DNA from: Trichomonas vaginalis G3 | Taxonomy: Eukaryota; Parabasalia; Trichomonadida; Trichomonadidae | NCBI RefSeq assembly: GCF_026262505.1 | Contig: NC_067206.1 | Span: 19,675,319 to 19,739,318 of the forward strand | DNA length: 64,000 nucleotides | Direction: 5' to 3' | In this document: in pieces, positions 39,501-48,708 of the stretch | Numbering within the stretch: the stretch's first letter is position 1 | Layout of the letters: each line of letters begins with the position of its first letter | Position numbers and translations under genes: made by a program | Notes under the pieces: model-generated | Told to the model about the DNA's origin: nothing | What the model saw: the letters and a program-made list of their open reading frames with translations, nothing else | The model's database searches: none

Positions 39501-40046
39501 AGAATCAATAAAATACATTGGTTCTACTCTAAAATAGAAGATGCTTTGAAGTCAAAGAAGAAACCTGAAACATCGTATCCAATACAAGTAACTGAATCAG
39601 CTCAAATTCTTAACATAGGAACAGTTATCTATGATAGACCTGCTTTCCACAGCGATAGATACATTTATCCTGCTGGTTACAAGTCTTGCAAACTGGCTCC
39701 GTCTTTGCAGGACCCTGATCACAGAGTAAGATGGATTTCTGAGATTGTTGACACTGGTGCAGACGCGCCAACGTTTAGAGTATACCAGGAAGATAATCCA
39801 AATGAAGTGTTTAATGGTGCAACACCTACTGCACCGTGGAGCCAGGCAATGAAGGCAATTGCAAGCACAAAATGTGAGAAAGGAAGAATTCCAAGCATTT
39901 CTGGTCCAGAAGCATTCCTTCTTTCAGCTCCAAAGGTTATAACATTGATTCAGAACTTGCCAAACGCTGAAAAATGCACTAGATATATCTTCAAACAAGT
40001 ATATGAAGAAAGTGAATCTTCAAAGAAGAATTCTAAACATGGATAA
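36534..40046 (+). CDS. CHD-like chromatin protein with degenerate ATPase core and C-terminal FYR domain
   Basis: 1,170 residues. Two chromodomain-like segments are at about 29-55 (QKYLVKFVDLSFQKCKWL) and 94-130 (QKYLVKWKNLPYTQL). Residues 150-660 follow the layout of a SNF2/CHD helicase, but the Walker A position reads GENISLAQNLSF and the DEAH position reads AIFYHKP, so ATP use is very unlikely. Residues 755-920 resemble the CHD SANT/SLIDE part (WTQDYDRMLLYGVDKYG; WSEDEKRAIVTSLLRYG). Residues 1,020-1,120 match FYRN/FYRC: IGTVIYDRPAFHSDRYIYPAGYKS, then RWISEIVD...PTFRVYQEDNP...FNGATPTAPW. It probably acts as a chromatin-binding scaffold in the nucleus. The stop reads TAAATAAA. Start: the ATG after the third repeat copy. 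Confidence 0.8.
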   Translation: MKERHRKQNYFREPEEEEPESIIGHNVDVPQKYLVKFVDLSFQKCKWLTEEELNSTQKGEFLLKYYKATPSLHKTEEPFYNPNYNEVDKIIDNDKQKYLVKWKNLPYTQLTVEREVPKDLLELYTNRKKAKFPSFSEKKSITIENIAEIPSEITLNDEKLHILSSEYVKTIYYALIHGENISLAQNLSFDAIKSTVWFIDFLNSEHKLVGPYLIVTDAANIEKWYSFLNSLPNISTVCFEGSPMERERIEQVEFSNKKKLSCHVILTTQRIIPLEFEFFNSITWRAIFYHKPLSQFTTKYSSQLQATMTVTLKHSTPINGNIAKSVLKCFQELESRNILDTDKEYIVKHLSDMTDDASEQEDSNSLKCYAVFPTLTAVQKQAARIILWRFRESIKQGKFSPISYAFERNLVHPFLVNTMEYDLGFPEFLSSSSALGIIRKIVEDSLNNGKRTLVSTNMISEYYLLIDFFGELGIKFKYDDASKQDVSTFLHANSIMSVVPSIDNFDTIIIIESNPGFFKMWTDHILNSKNTEGKKVYLISNYHTMFKKPSKMKFSDYICRRVALEAFSQNLQSEIDEILSNSVEFKLGDQIKKLRNSAAEHDIKKDDFWSSIEFSDKDIVRIPVKEFDNGYQFSVHERNAIVKTVSCFSWGCWHLGREVCGLNFSDEIIEKLCSSLILRLKSEKAPFSLPLFIDNACKPNELDIESGAFVSQQFFSTISRLSSTIAASLESANYIHSYILGKNIDDVFIPQIALQLPCEGWTQDYDRMLLYGVDKYGINMFDVFPVDENKKLRKIFKAGREISQYDGLLIKRVFCLAATIKKLIIDSKPDIEIGKIKGFEDWSEDEKRAIVTSLLRYGIPVDENGSKNYAELAAKVDISRSEEEIEKFVQKCLSSTENQKLAIATSSSVIAMSNLREILHTQICEQLFNKIPRWDELPEDWNSSHELEFFKELEKEGFGEQEKIFREKFPDIFKGKISPTILQKSFVVRRINKIHWFYSKIEDALKSKKKPETSYPIQVTESAQILNIGTVIYDRPAFHSDRYIYPAGYKSCKLAPSLQDPDHRVRWISEIVDTGADAPTFRVYQEDNPNEVFNGATPTAPWSQAMKAIASTKCEKGRIPSISGPEAFLLSAPKVITLIQNLPNAEKCTRYIFKQVYEESESSKKNSKHG

Positions 40047-40089
40047 ATAAAAAAATATTTTATATTACTTCAAAATTATGTTTTTTTGA

Positions 40090-40345
40090 AAAACTATCTG
40101 AAGTTTTCTGGATTTCCTTCCTCATCTGAAAGGCATCCAGATAACTTAGGCATAAACAAATTGAAGACTTGTTCACTCGCTCTTTGAGGACCAAGTACCA
40201 CAACTACATTACACTAAGACAGAGTTCTTCCGGGACCTCTCATTGTATAGATTTTTGAAGTGCCTGAAAGCATATATGAAGAGATATCTTGAATGTTTTG
40301 AATTGATAGTATCCTGATATCATGTTCAGACACCGTTTTATTTTG
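40090..40345 (-). pseudogene. Fragment of a decayed host gene
   Basis: Minus-strand sequence reads TVSEHDIRILSIQNIQDIS, then MLSGTSKIYTMRGPGRTLS, a stop, then CNVVVVLGPQRASEQVFNLF and LSGCLSDEEGNPENF. The composition is clearly protein-like and differs from the surrounding DNA, but there is no start and at least one internal stop. I could not name the parent family. It is about 85 codons long and probably a leftover of gene duplication or retroposition. Confidence 0.45.
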
Positions 40346-41610
40346 TTTCGGCACAAATCAAATATAAAATAAAAGAATTTATATAGTATATACTATTTTT
40401 AATCAGAAATATAATGTGAAAATGTTTCAAAGAGTTCAGAGATCATTTTCTACGCCATAAATCACGCTTTTTAGTAGAAGTGGTTCCACACTGGATTTTT
40501 GGTGACAATCAATGGGGCAAGCAGGGTATAATGCATACTAGTATAACTAACTGAAGCCGTGATTGGATCGAGAATTAAGCAAAGTTGTATGGATATCATA
40601 TTCTAATTTCGATGATATTATAATATTATTAGTGTTTAGAGTATAAATCATTCTCTACTATCAGTATCACAATATGTTTGATCTATATTTCACAATAATG
40701 CTTAATATTTGGAGAAATCAATTGATAATCTTTTAATATAAATATGATTTTTCGTATAAAAGATTATTCACATGTATCCTAACACTATTATAATCAAATA
40801 TATCACTGATTTGTCATTAACGATAGTTTTACATAAAGATATAAAATATTAGTTGTTACAATCGGTAAAAAATATGAAATCTGTTTTTAAAATTTTAAGA
40901 TAGCAAATGAAGATAAAAGCTTCAATGTTTCAAATAAATTAAGATATTGAGTTAGATTGCCTTGAAAAATGATGCAGACACCAGCTCATATCTCAATACA
41001 ATTGATAAAATAATATTATTTGTTGACTACATATATGATATTATCTCTCTGATGAGGATATACATTTTCATTTATAACCAAAACCGGCATTATTGTTGAT
41101 TTAATAAAGTAAATATTTGTATTATGTATATTTATGGCGTTAACAAACTAGTAAGTATACATTCCAGATAAAATAATATTTCATATAATAAAAGTGAATT
41201 TTAGAAATTTATATAAATATATATGAATGAATATTAAAAATAACTACTTTTAGCCGATTTAGAATCTCCGTATTATGTTTAGAAAATGAAAAATTGAAAT
41301 TCTTTTTAAAAATCGCAAATTTTCCGCGAAATTAATTTGAATTGGAACACAAATATTTCAGAGTCTGCCACCGTGCTCGATCAGAATTATTTTTGCGTTT
41401 TTTTATAAAAAAGTTATTTAATGTCATACGTAGATCTCCAAAAAGTGAGAGTGTCAGAAAATTTTCTGACAAAATTTTCAAAAATTTGGCTTAAATAAAA
41501 AGAGGATTTAGAAACTTCAATATATGATGAATCTAGATTTCCATTTATTTTGAGCTAAAACTCAAAATTGAGAGTGGAATCCCTTCTTTTTTAGTGAAAA
41601 ATTCACAGAA
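40346..41610. other. Intergenic stretch, no gene seen
   Basis: About 1.25 kb of very AT-rich DNA with no credible reading frame. Near 40,545-40,605 there is a faint resemblance to an internal part of 5S rRNA (gaagccgtgattggatcgagaattaagc), not enough to call. Confidence 0.6.
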
Positions 41611-44054
41611 ATGGAAAACACAGCGAGGAATGAACTTCAGCTTCCTCGCTTAACGAATCCAGTGACACAAAATGTTGATGTTCCATTCGAAAAACATCAA
41701 CATTTTGTTGTTGCTCCTTCCAGACCTCCTGAAGTACAAAATCAAGTTCAATTTTCAGCAGTAGCACAAATTCGGTTAAAGAAAAAGAAGTACACGAAGA
41801 GAAAACGTCGAGTGTTGCATTTACACGTGAAAGTGTGGTTGTTAAAGAAGAATTCGAAGATTCAACTTCAAATCTTTCTTCAAACAGACTTGATTCTGTT
41901 GCAAAATTTGATGAAATTGTACAGAAACAAACAGATCTGATGAACTTACAATCAAATGACACTTATAACTCTAATCCGATCAATTCATTTGGTCCAAACC
42001 AAAACGATTTGTTGAACTCTTTGAACATCGAATCGAACAAATTAAAGTTCGAAGAAACAAAGAAGAAATATGAATACATGAAACAAATTACACCAATGAT
42101 AACAAGCGAATCCATGAAGAGTTGCCTCGATTCAGTCAAGAAATCACGTGAAGACATTTTGATTTATGAAAGAACGAGATATTTGTTGCCTTTCTTGAAT
42201 CCAGAAAAATATCCAAAATCAATTCGACCTCAAAAGAAAGAACAAATTCAAATTTTGACACCAAAATTGTTGCAGTACAATGAAATATCGCCAATTTTCA
42301 TGCAGCATATTTCTATTTTGATCAATTACATTCATTCAAACCCTGAGTTATTCGCTAAAGGAATTCTTGAAAGATCAAACAAAGAAGATTTTTCTTATAT
42401 AACAAATGTTTTGGTTCCAACTTTATATGGTTTCTTTGTTTCTCATGAGTATTTCTCGAATGCGTTTATATTCTATGCTCACATTGTAAGGCTCTGCAAA
42501 CCAGATGTTTGCATGCAAGTTGTCTCTCCTTATTTCTGCTCAATTGGATCATTCAGATTCATTGAACAAATCATGTCAAAATTTGCTCTAAAATTACAAA
42601 ATGAAGTTGGTTTTGACAATCCACAAAAAGTTCCTTTGCTGATGTCTGTTTATGTGAATATACTGGCAGAGATGATCATTAATGATCGAAAACTTCTTCC
42701 AAGCCAAATAAAGATCATTTTATATGGTGCAAAAACTCAAAAATGGCCAAAAGAAGATTTAATTTCATTGTTTTTTGATAAGTTCTTCACACCTATGGCT
42801 ATTCATTGGCCAGAAGCATCAACATGCTCTCCTTACACTCCTTTCTTGAAGATGATCATTGATAATATCACGAAAAACTCAAATTTGGCAATGAATATCA
42901 TCAGTAAATTTTTGCATGAAAGTTCTTATTCTGAATTGCCAAGTTTTTATTCTCCTTTCAAACAAGAGTTTAGAATGTATATATTGTCACATGCAGAAGC
43001 TGAATACGCAATCAAGATAGTGAAGAGTGTTGTTGATCTTCCAATAACACTCAATGAATTAATCCATCATCAAGTTCATCCTGATGAAAGACACAGACCT
43101 TTCTTCAGTTGTGTTTTCCCTAAAAATCAAAAAATGCTTCCATTGAAATTCAGACCTTTGTTGTTCCCTGAATCAACAAATCCTGAATATCCAGAGAACC
43201 AAGAACTCGAGAGAGTAGTTCGAGAAATTCAAAGTCATTGCCCTCCAGGAACATCCGCCTTCGAAAAACTACAAAATTCGAAAGATGAAAATCTCAGAAA
43301 TTATGCTTTATTTAGAGCAATTTCTGACATTCAAAAACAACAAGAGAATTTTGAAGTTTTCATTTGGTTCTCTGTTCACAAAAACATCATCAATGAATGG
43401 AGAGAAGTATCTATGAGATCTCATGAATGCGCTTTGCGTCCTTTGGCCCACAAATCATTAAGTAGTTTGCAAGTCAATGGAATTGAAAATTGTTTGAAAT
43501 TATTGAGCGATTCATTCGGAACTCCTAACTTGCAGAGGAATCTTTTTATGTTCATGATCATTCCTAAGATAAATAGCACACGTGAGAAAGTATCAAAGAA
43601 AATCAGCGGATTGACTGAATGGTGGAAGAACTACATTGAAAAACAAATCAAAACTCTTGACACCAAAAACTTTTTGGATAAAAGATCAAATATTGTCAAA
43701 GAACAATATTGGGATGCTGTTGAATACCTTAAGAGTGTCATGAGAGTTCCAGCTTCATTGGCTTTGGATGTTATCAATCAGGCAGTTAAAAGATTGCGAA
43801 ATATTTCTAGGGATAAAGAAGAGTTGAACTTCCTTTTGAGCATGGCCTGCGCAATGTCTCAATTCAAACAATTGCTTGAAGTATTCTTGATGATCAATGA
43901 ACTAGTTGTGAAGGACTCTCTTTTCAAGAAAATGATGTCTGATGAAGAAATGATGAACTGGACAATCATCGAAAGGTTCATTCTGAATGTAACATCGACT
44001 GATCTTTCTATTCAGAAGAGTTACTTGAATTTACAAAATTCAATCAGAATTTAA
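41611..44054 (+). CDS. Large helical host protein, unknown, apparent frameshift near 5' end
   Basis: An ATG at 41,611 follows TTCACAGAA, a good host initiator, and begins MENTARNELQLPRLTNPVT. That frame becomes unnaturally Lys/Leu-rich after about 50 codons, while another frame with natural composition (NSVKEKEVHEEKTSS...) opens from about 41,735 and runs to 44,054, giving over 740 residues. I infer one frameshift at about 41,735-41,770; no trichomonad intron signals are present there. The long part is alpha-helical: an acidic, Asn-rich linker, then EILIYERTRYLLPFL-like helices, a central helical-repeat body, and a C-terminal bundle. It has no catalytic motif. It may be a scaffold or a RasGAP/VPS9-like divergent family, but I cannot support either. 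Confidence 0.6.
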
Positions 44055-44143
44055 TACTTATTTAAAGACTGTTTGTATATTAATTCTAATTTATTTTTCA
44101 TATGCTTGTATTTGATTTTTAAATTGTCAAGGATATATACGAG

Positions 44144-44640
44144 CATTGTGTCATTCTGAGAGGAATACAGTGGCAATGATTCCAAGAATGACACATTGTG
44201 ACCAACAACAGTGCATAATACACTCTTGTCGGTCAAAGTTCCGCATTCAAGTTATGAATGCGGAACATTGTGTCATTCTGAGAGGAATACAGTGGCAATG
44301 ATTCCAAGAATGACACATTGTGACCAACAACAGTGCATAATACACTCTTGTCGGTCAAAGTTCCGCATTCAAGTTATGAATGCGGAACATTGTGTCATTC
44401 TGAGAGGAATACAGTGGCAATGATTCCAAGAATGACACATTGTGACCAACAACAGTGCATAATACACTCTTGTCGGTCAAAGTTCCGCATTCAAGTTATG
44501 AATGCGGAACATTGTGTCATTCTGAGAGGAATACAGTGGCAATGATTCCAAGAATGACACATTGTGACCAACAACAGTGCATAATACACTCTTGTCGGTC
44601 AAAGTTCACCAATCATATTCTGATTGCGGAATATTGTGCC
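44144..44640. repeat. Tandem 122-bp hairpin repeat, four copies
   Basis: Copies start cattgtgtcattctgagagg at 44,144, 44,266, 44,388 and 44,510, exactly 122 bases apart and almost identical. The last copy diverges at its end. Each has three inverted pairs: tgtcattctgagaggaat / attccaagaatgaca; tgaccaacaa / ttgtcggtca; and gttccgcattca / tgaatgcggaac. The open frames within it are by-products. It begins about 90 bases after the stop of the preceding gene. Confidence 0.9.
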
Positions 44641-44754
44641 ATTCACTTTTCTCTACTTCCTTTGAATATGAAAAAAAAACTCAAAAAAAGATAAATTTCA
44701 TTTTAAAGTTATTTTGGACACCCTCTGAAAAAAAATAAGGTACTTTTTTTCAGA

Positions 44755-45057
44755 ATGAATAAAATCATAACAAATATTTCGGATTTTAATTTACAATCAT
44801 ATTCGGATTACGACCAATCACATCCATTTGGGAATTTTCCAACCGAAACTAACATTCAACTTGCTCGTTGCCCACAATGTGGAGTATTAGTTACAGATTC
44901 TTCTTTAGAAATTCATTTAAAAACGCATACAAAGCTATTAAACGAAAATAAAGTCCAAGTAAACTATAGATTCCCTACAGCTTCTCCATTTCATCTACCA
45001 TTTCACTGTGCATATGAAGAAAAATGGAACTACGTAGCAAGCCATTTGGAAGAATAG
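44755..45057 (+). CDS. Small C2H2-type zinc finger protein, 100 aa
   Basis: 100 residues from the ATG at 44,755, four bases after a TCAG initiator-like motif. Residues 37-58 (ARCPQCGVLVTDSSLEIHLKTH) have the spacing C-x2-C-x11-H-x3-H (C39, C42, H54, H58), a single classical-like zinc finger. The N-terminal 35 residues are Asp/Ser/Asn-rich and the C-terminus has HLPFHCAYEEKWNYVASHLEE. Single-finger small proteins of this kind occur in SAGA and splicing complexes, but nothing identifies one here. Found between the 122-bp repeat and a hairpin cluster. Confidence 0.65.
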   Translation: MNKIITNISDFNLQSYSDYDQSHPFGNFPTETNIQLARCPQCGVLVTDSSLEIHLKTHTKLLNENKVQVNYRFPTASPFHLPFHCAYEEKWNYVASHLEE

Positions 45058-45689
45058 AATATCCATGGTATGCTATTTTACTCCTTACATAGCTTTCAAT
45101 CTTTACAAAAAAAATCGATTTTTTTAATTCATTTGTTTTAGAAACTATAAAGTTTTACCATGCTTTGCTATTTATCTTTTTAAATTTTGCATGCTTTCGA
45201 TAAACAATGGTTTATTTATCAAATGGAAAAAAAAAACATGATCGACATTATTCAAATTGCAGGCAAAAATGTCAGAAAATAAGATGTATGAAATAAATAT
45301 AGGCCTGATATTGGCATAAGAATTTTAATTTGTTTCGCTTATGTTTTGATAAAAACTTCACTAAACTCTCGAGTTTATGGAGTGAACTTGAAGTCCTTAT
45401 TGTGAGAGTTACATTAAGCTCATTGTTTGCTTTTCAACCATTTGACAAGCAAATTATTACAATACAATTTAGTCGATTTTCAATTAATTTAAGTGCAATC
45501 CACACATACACAACTTTATTTAATAGCTCCTTGTGCATGTTATCATTCTAGTTACAACTTCAAATCGTTTCATTTTTTTGTGAATTTCTAGTCAATTTTT
45601 TTAGCAAAGTCAAAATCATAAACTCAAACTATTCAATTTATTTTCACCAAAATTTCCTAATAGATGCATTGCAATTCAAGTAGGTATTA
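45058..45689. other. Intergenic stretch, no gene seen
   Basis: AT-rich DNA of about 630 bases. A short open plus-strand frame near 45,330-45,550 has neither initiator nor natural composition, and I leave it out. Confidence 0.5.
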
Positions 45690-46160
45690 TTTATACAAGG
45701 TACGATGGGAGCTACTTTTTTTGCGCCAGTGGGGGCGCCCGAACCACTGGTCGCTCCCAATGGTGGGAGAAGACGATAAGAAAAGGTATAAATTTTACAT
45801 AAAAATTCTGATTTTTTCATTTTTTTTAATTTTTTGAATAGTAAAATGAGGAATTTTACAATTGTTATATGAGCAAATATAGCTAATTTATCATTTTCTT
45901 CCTATTTATTAAATAAAATTGAATTTTATAATAAATTATTATTTTTTCGGTTTGCCAAACTCTAGCTCCCACTCCCATATGGGAGGGGAGCTTGTAAAGT
46001 ATTCAAAAAATAGGGTAAACATTTCAATTTTAGCTACCAGCTCCCAATCGGGGAGGTGGCTAATGCATGGTAGGAATTAATATCAACCGGGAGAACAGCT
46101 CAAAATGATTTGCCATTCACACCATCGAATTCACCATCAAAAGCGCCAGCTGGCGCTGGC
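45690..46160. repeat. Cluster of GC-richer hairpins
   Basis: Four palindromic blocks stand out from AT-rich DNA: gggagc...ccagtgg...ccactgg...gctccc at about 45,708-45,768; gctcccactcccatatgggaggggagc at 45,965-45,991; tagctaccagctccc...gggaggtggcta at 46,031-46,061; and gcgccagctggcgc at 46,145-46,158. The GCTCCC/GGGAGC words recur between blocks. It looks like the worn remains of a foldback-type element. No coding frame. Confidence 0.65.
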
Positions 46161-46459
46161 AATGCCTTGCCATAAAACTTTACTTGAGGATCATAAAAGA
46201 ATTGCATTTAGAAGGCTTCCTTAAAAACAATATCAACATAATTTCTAACAGAAAGTTAAAATACTTGATTTCAAATGTTGCAAGCTATTTTATTCATTAT
46301 ATTAATTTTTAAAAAAACATTCAATGTAGAAATTTATTGCATGCAAGATGATCCTATTACTTTTATTTCAGAGATATCTTTAATTATGAGTTATATAAAT
46401 TTTATAACTTAAAATAATTTATAAATAAACAAAACAATAAACATTTATTAAATAAAATA

Positions 46460-48350
46460 TCAATTTACAGAATCATAACGTTCGAACAATTCCGAATAAT
46501 TATATGGTCTTCGCAAATTGTTTGTGGTAGCGTATTCTTTGAGTTGATTATATCTTTTCATATAACTACCCTTCATCTTGTTCTCAATTAGTTGAGCAGA
46601 AGCACGTGTTGCATGAATATCGAATAAATTTGTTACAAACGAAAATTCTCTCTCGCACTCAACTTCTGTTGCAGACATCAAAAAAGTGCTTCGGCAAACT
46701 TTGCAAGTAAGGAACAATTCTCGATATTAACAAGCGAATGCCACAAATCGTATTTATCGTCATTATTAACGATATCTAATTCTTAATTTAATTTAGTAAG
46801 CTAAGAATGATATTGGGAAAGTAATGCTTTATATTCGGCGTTAGAAAAATTAAATGAATTAGCTATCNNNNNNNNNNNNNNNNNNNNNNNNNTTAGTATT
46901 GGTAAAGTGCATGAAAAACTGCCAGTTTTTCAGGCTGAGGAAGGCCGGCAGCATCTTCATAACTTGTACATTCACCTTGTCTGTTTGTCGGAAAAGTTTG
47001 CAATAAATCCTGGGTAAGATTTGTAGAAACAACTTGATGTAAAGAAGATGATCTGGCTTCCTCTGTAAAATCCGTATCATTTGGATCATCATCGGCAACA
47101 TCAACAAAGTAAGAATCAACGTCATGATTATTTTGAAAATTTTCTGCATTTTGTGGATTCTCCTGCTCCTCATCTGGAGATGATGGTTGTTCCTCTGTAG
47201 GTTCAAATGATTTTCTCTCATTAATCTCTGAAATATCGATTTGTTCTGGTATATTTTCGCGATTAATCAAATGGAGGAGTTGATCAATCCTTTCTTTCAT
47301 CCGTTCTCTTTGATCTTGTGTATATTCTTGACGAATATGCGGAGGAAGAGAGTACTCATTGTCAGGATTCTGTCCTTGATCGTCATCGTAATCAGAAGTT
47401 TGATCGGAAGAAAAGTCGAAATTATCCACCAAGTCAAATGGATCGTCTTCATCAATGCTGGGTGGCATATAATCCTCGTCTTCATCACTGATTGGTTCAT
47501 CATCGTCTGAGTAATCCTCATCTTGTTCTTGAAGAGGTTCGATTGTTGCTCTTTCAAATGCCAAGATATTTGGAAGGGAGTTAATTAAATTAATTGCTTT
47601 GTCAAAAGGGAAAGAAACCTTTGGTATGTATGGTATCTCAACATCATCTTTTGCACCATCTCCCCTTAAATATTTAAATCTAATTTGATAATCATACCTG
47701 CCATATAGTGATAGGCTGTATGCTAATTCTAGCAAACATCTGTTTCCGGTATTTTCCATTCTATTTACAAGACAGCCATTTAATCTGTTTGCAAAGTCTT
47801 TCACCTTCGAAACAACGTATTTTTGACATTCTGCACATTCTTCTGTATTAATTGCTGCAGCAATATTGTTTGTGTATTCAGAATAATCATTATAAAATTT
47901 TGTTAATATTAGTAAAACCATTGATGGATCTAAACAATTGGATTCAAAAATGGTTGTTAAGGCAGCAAGTGGTTGAAGAAGGAGATACACGATGACAAAC
48001 TGTTTGTCAAGAATGGTAATTATGTAAAGTATGTGTCAACGTCACTTTTTGCCTTAAAGCTTGAAGTTTTAGGAAGTCAAGAATTTATACTAATTTTTAG
48101 CAAATGGTATGCTCGAGAGAATGGTATATCATGCATGCAGTGTCCGATCATTAGTAAGCAAAGTCGTTTGTTACCACTGGAATTGGATATCTGAACAGCA
48201 TTATATGCATCCATATCAGTGGGGTTTTAAGGATATGGACGAAAGTTGAACTCTTTCACTCTGAGTATTCCAACCGAATCTTCTTATTCTTCTTCTGGTA
48301 TCTTGTGGGCAATGTTCATGTCCATTGGATCACACTCAATTTTGAACAAG
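46460..48350 (-). mobile_element. hAT-like DNA transposon remnant
   Basis: On the minus strand, coding-like pieces run from about 48,350 to 46,460. In order: NIAHKIPEEE then EFNFRPYP; LMIGHCMHDIPFSRAYHLLK; SSFKAKSDVDTYF; a long open piece (about 365 residues, 46,893-47,990) starting VYLLLQPLAALTTIF with a very acidic insert DEDYSDDDEPISDEDEDY; and after the N gap a C-terminal SATEVECEREFSFVTNLFDIHATRASAQLIENKM, which matches the hAT dimerisation domain pattern. At least two frame changes and a few stops are present upstream of the long piece, so the transposase is inactive. Terminal repeats were not found. Confidence 0.55.
46868..46892. other. Assembly gap (25 N)
   Basis: A block of 25 N within the hAT-like remnant. 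The true length of missing sequence is unknown, and the connection between the C-terminal piece and the long acidic piece of the transposase is therefore not proven. Confidence 0.99.
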
Positions 48351-48708
48351 GACCATCGTCTTCCCGATGATTTGATTTAATTCACCGCATTCTATTGCAA
48401 TATGATATTTGTTGGTCCTGCTTAAACTCCCGGATACTTATGAGAATAGATCCCTCATTTCCAGGGTTGCCCATTCTAAATGAGTTATCTCCTAAGCTCC
48501 GTGTACATGAATTGTTTAAGGAAGCTGGGAGTGAGTAGTGTCGTATTTCAGTTCTATCGCCATTTACTGGCTTCGCAATCTTTGGCTAAGTTTTCGTTCT
48601 TCTGTTTGCTATTGCATCGCCCAATAACATTGAGCTACATACTCTTTCTTACGATCAGGGCGTTTTGGTATGTCAAATCCATATTCTAACTAGAACCTAC
48701 TCAAAATC
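48351..48708. other. Spacer between hAT remnant and decayed Maverick
   Basis: No supported feature. Base composition is higher in GC than the host intergenic DNA and similar to that of the decayed Maverick, so its left boundary may lie within this stretch rather than at 48,709. Confidence 0.4.

Noticed and set aside
40540-40610. Resemblance to an internal part of 5S rRNA
   Set aside because: Only a short run (gatcgagaattaagc-like) fits; flanking helices are absent.
44211-44694. Three identical frames of 70-79 codons
   Set aside because: By-products of the 122-base tandem repeat.
47973-48194. Plus-strand frame of 73 codons over the hAT remnant
   Set aside because: The minus strand carries hAT-like motifs over the same bases, and the plus frame has no initiator.
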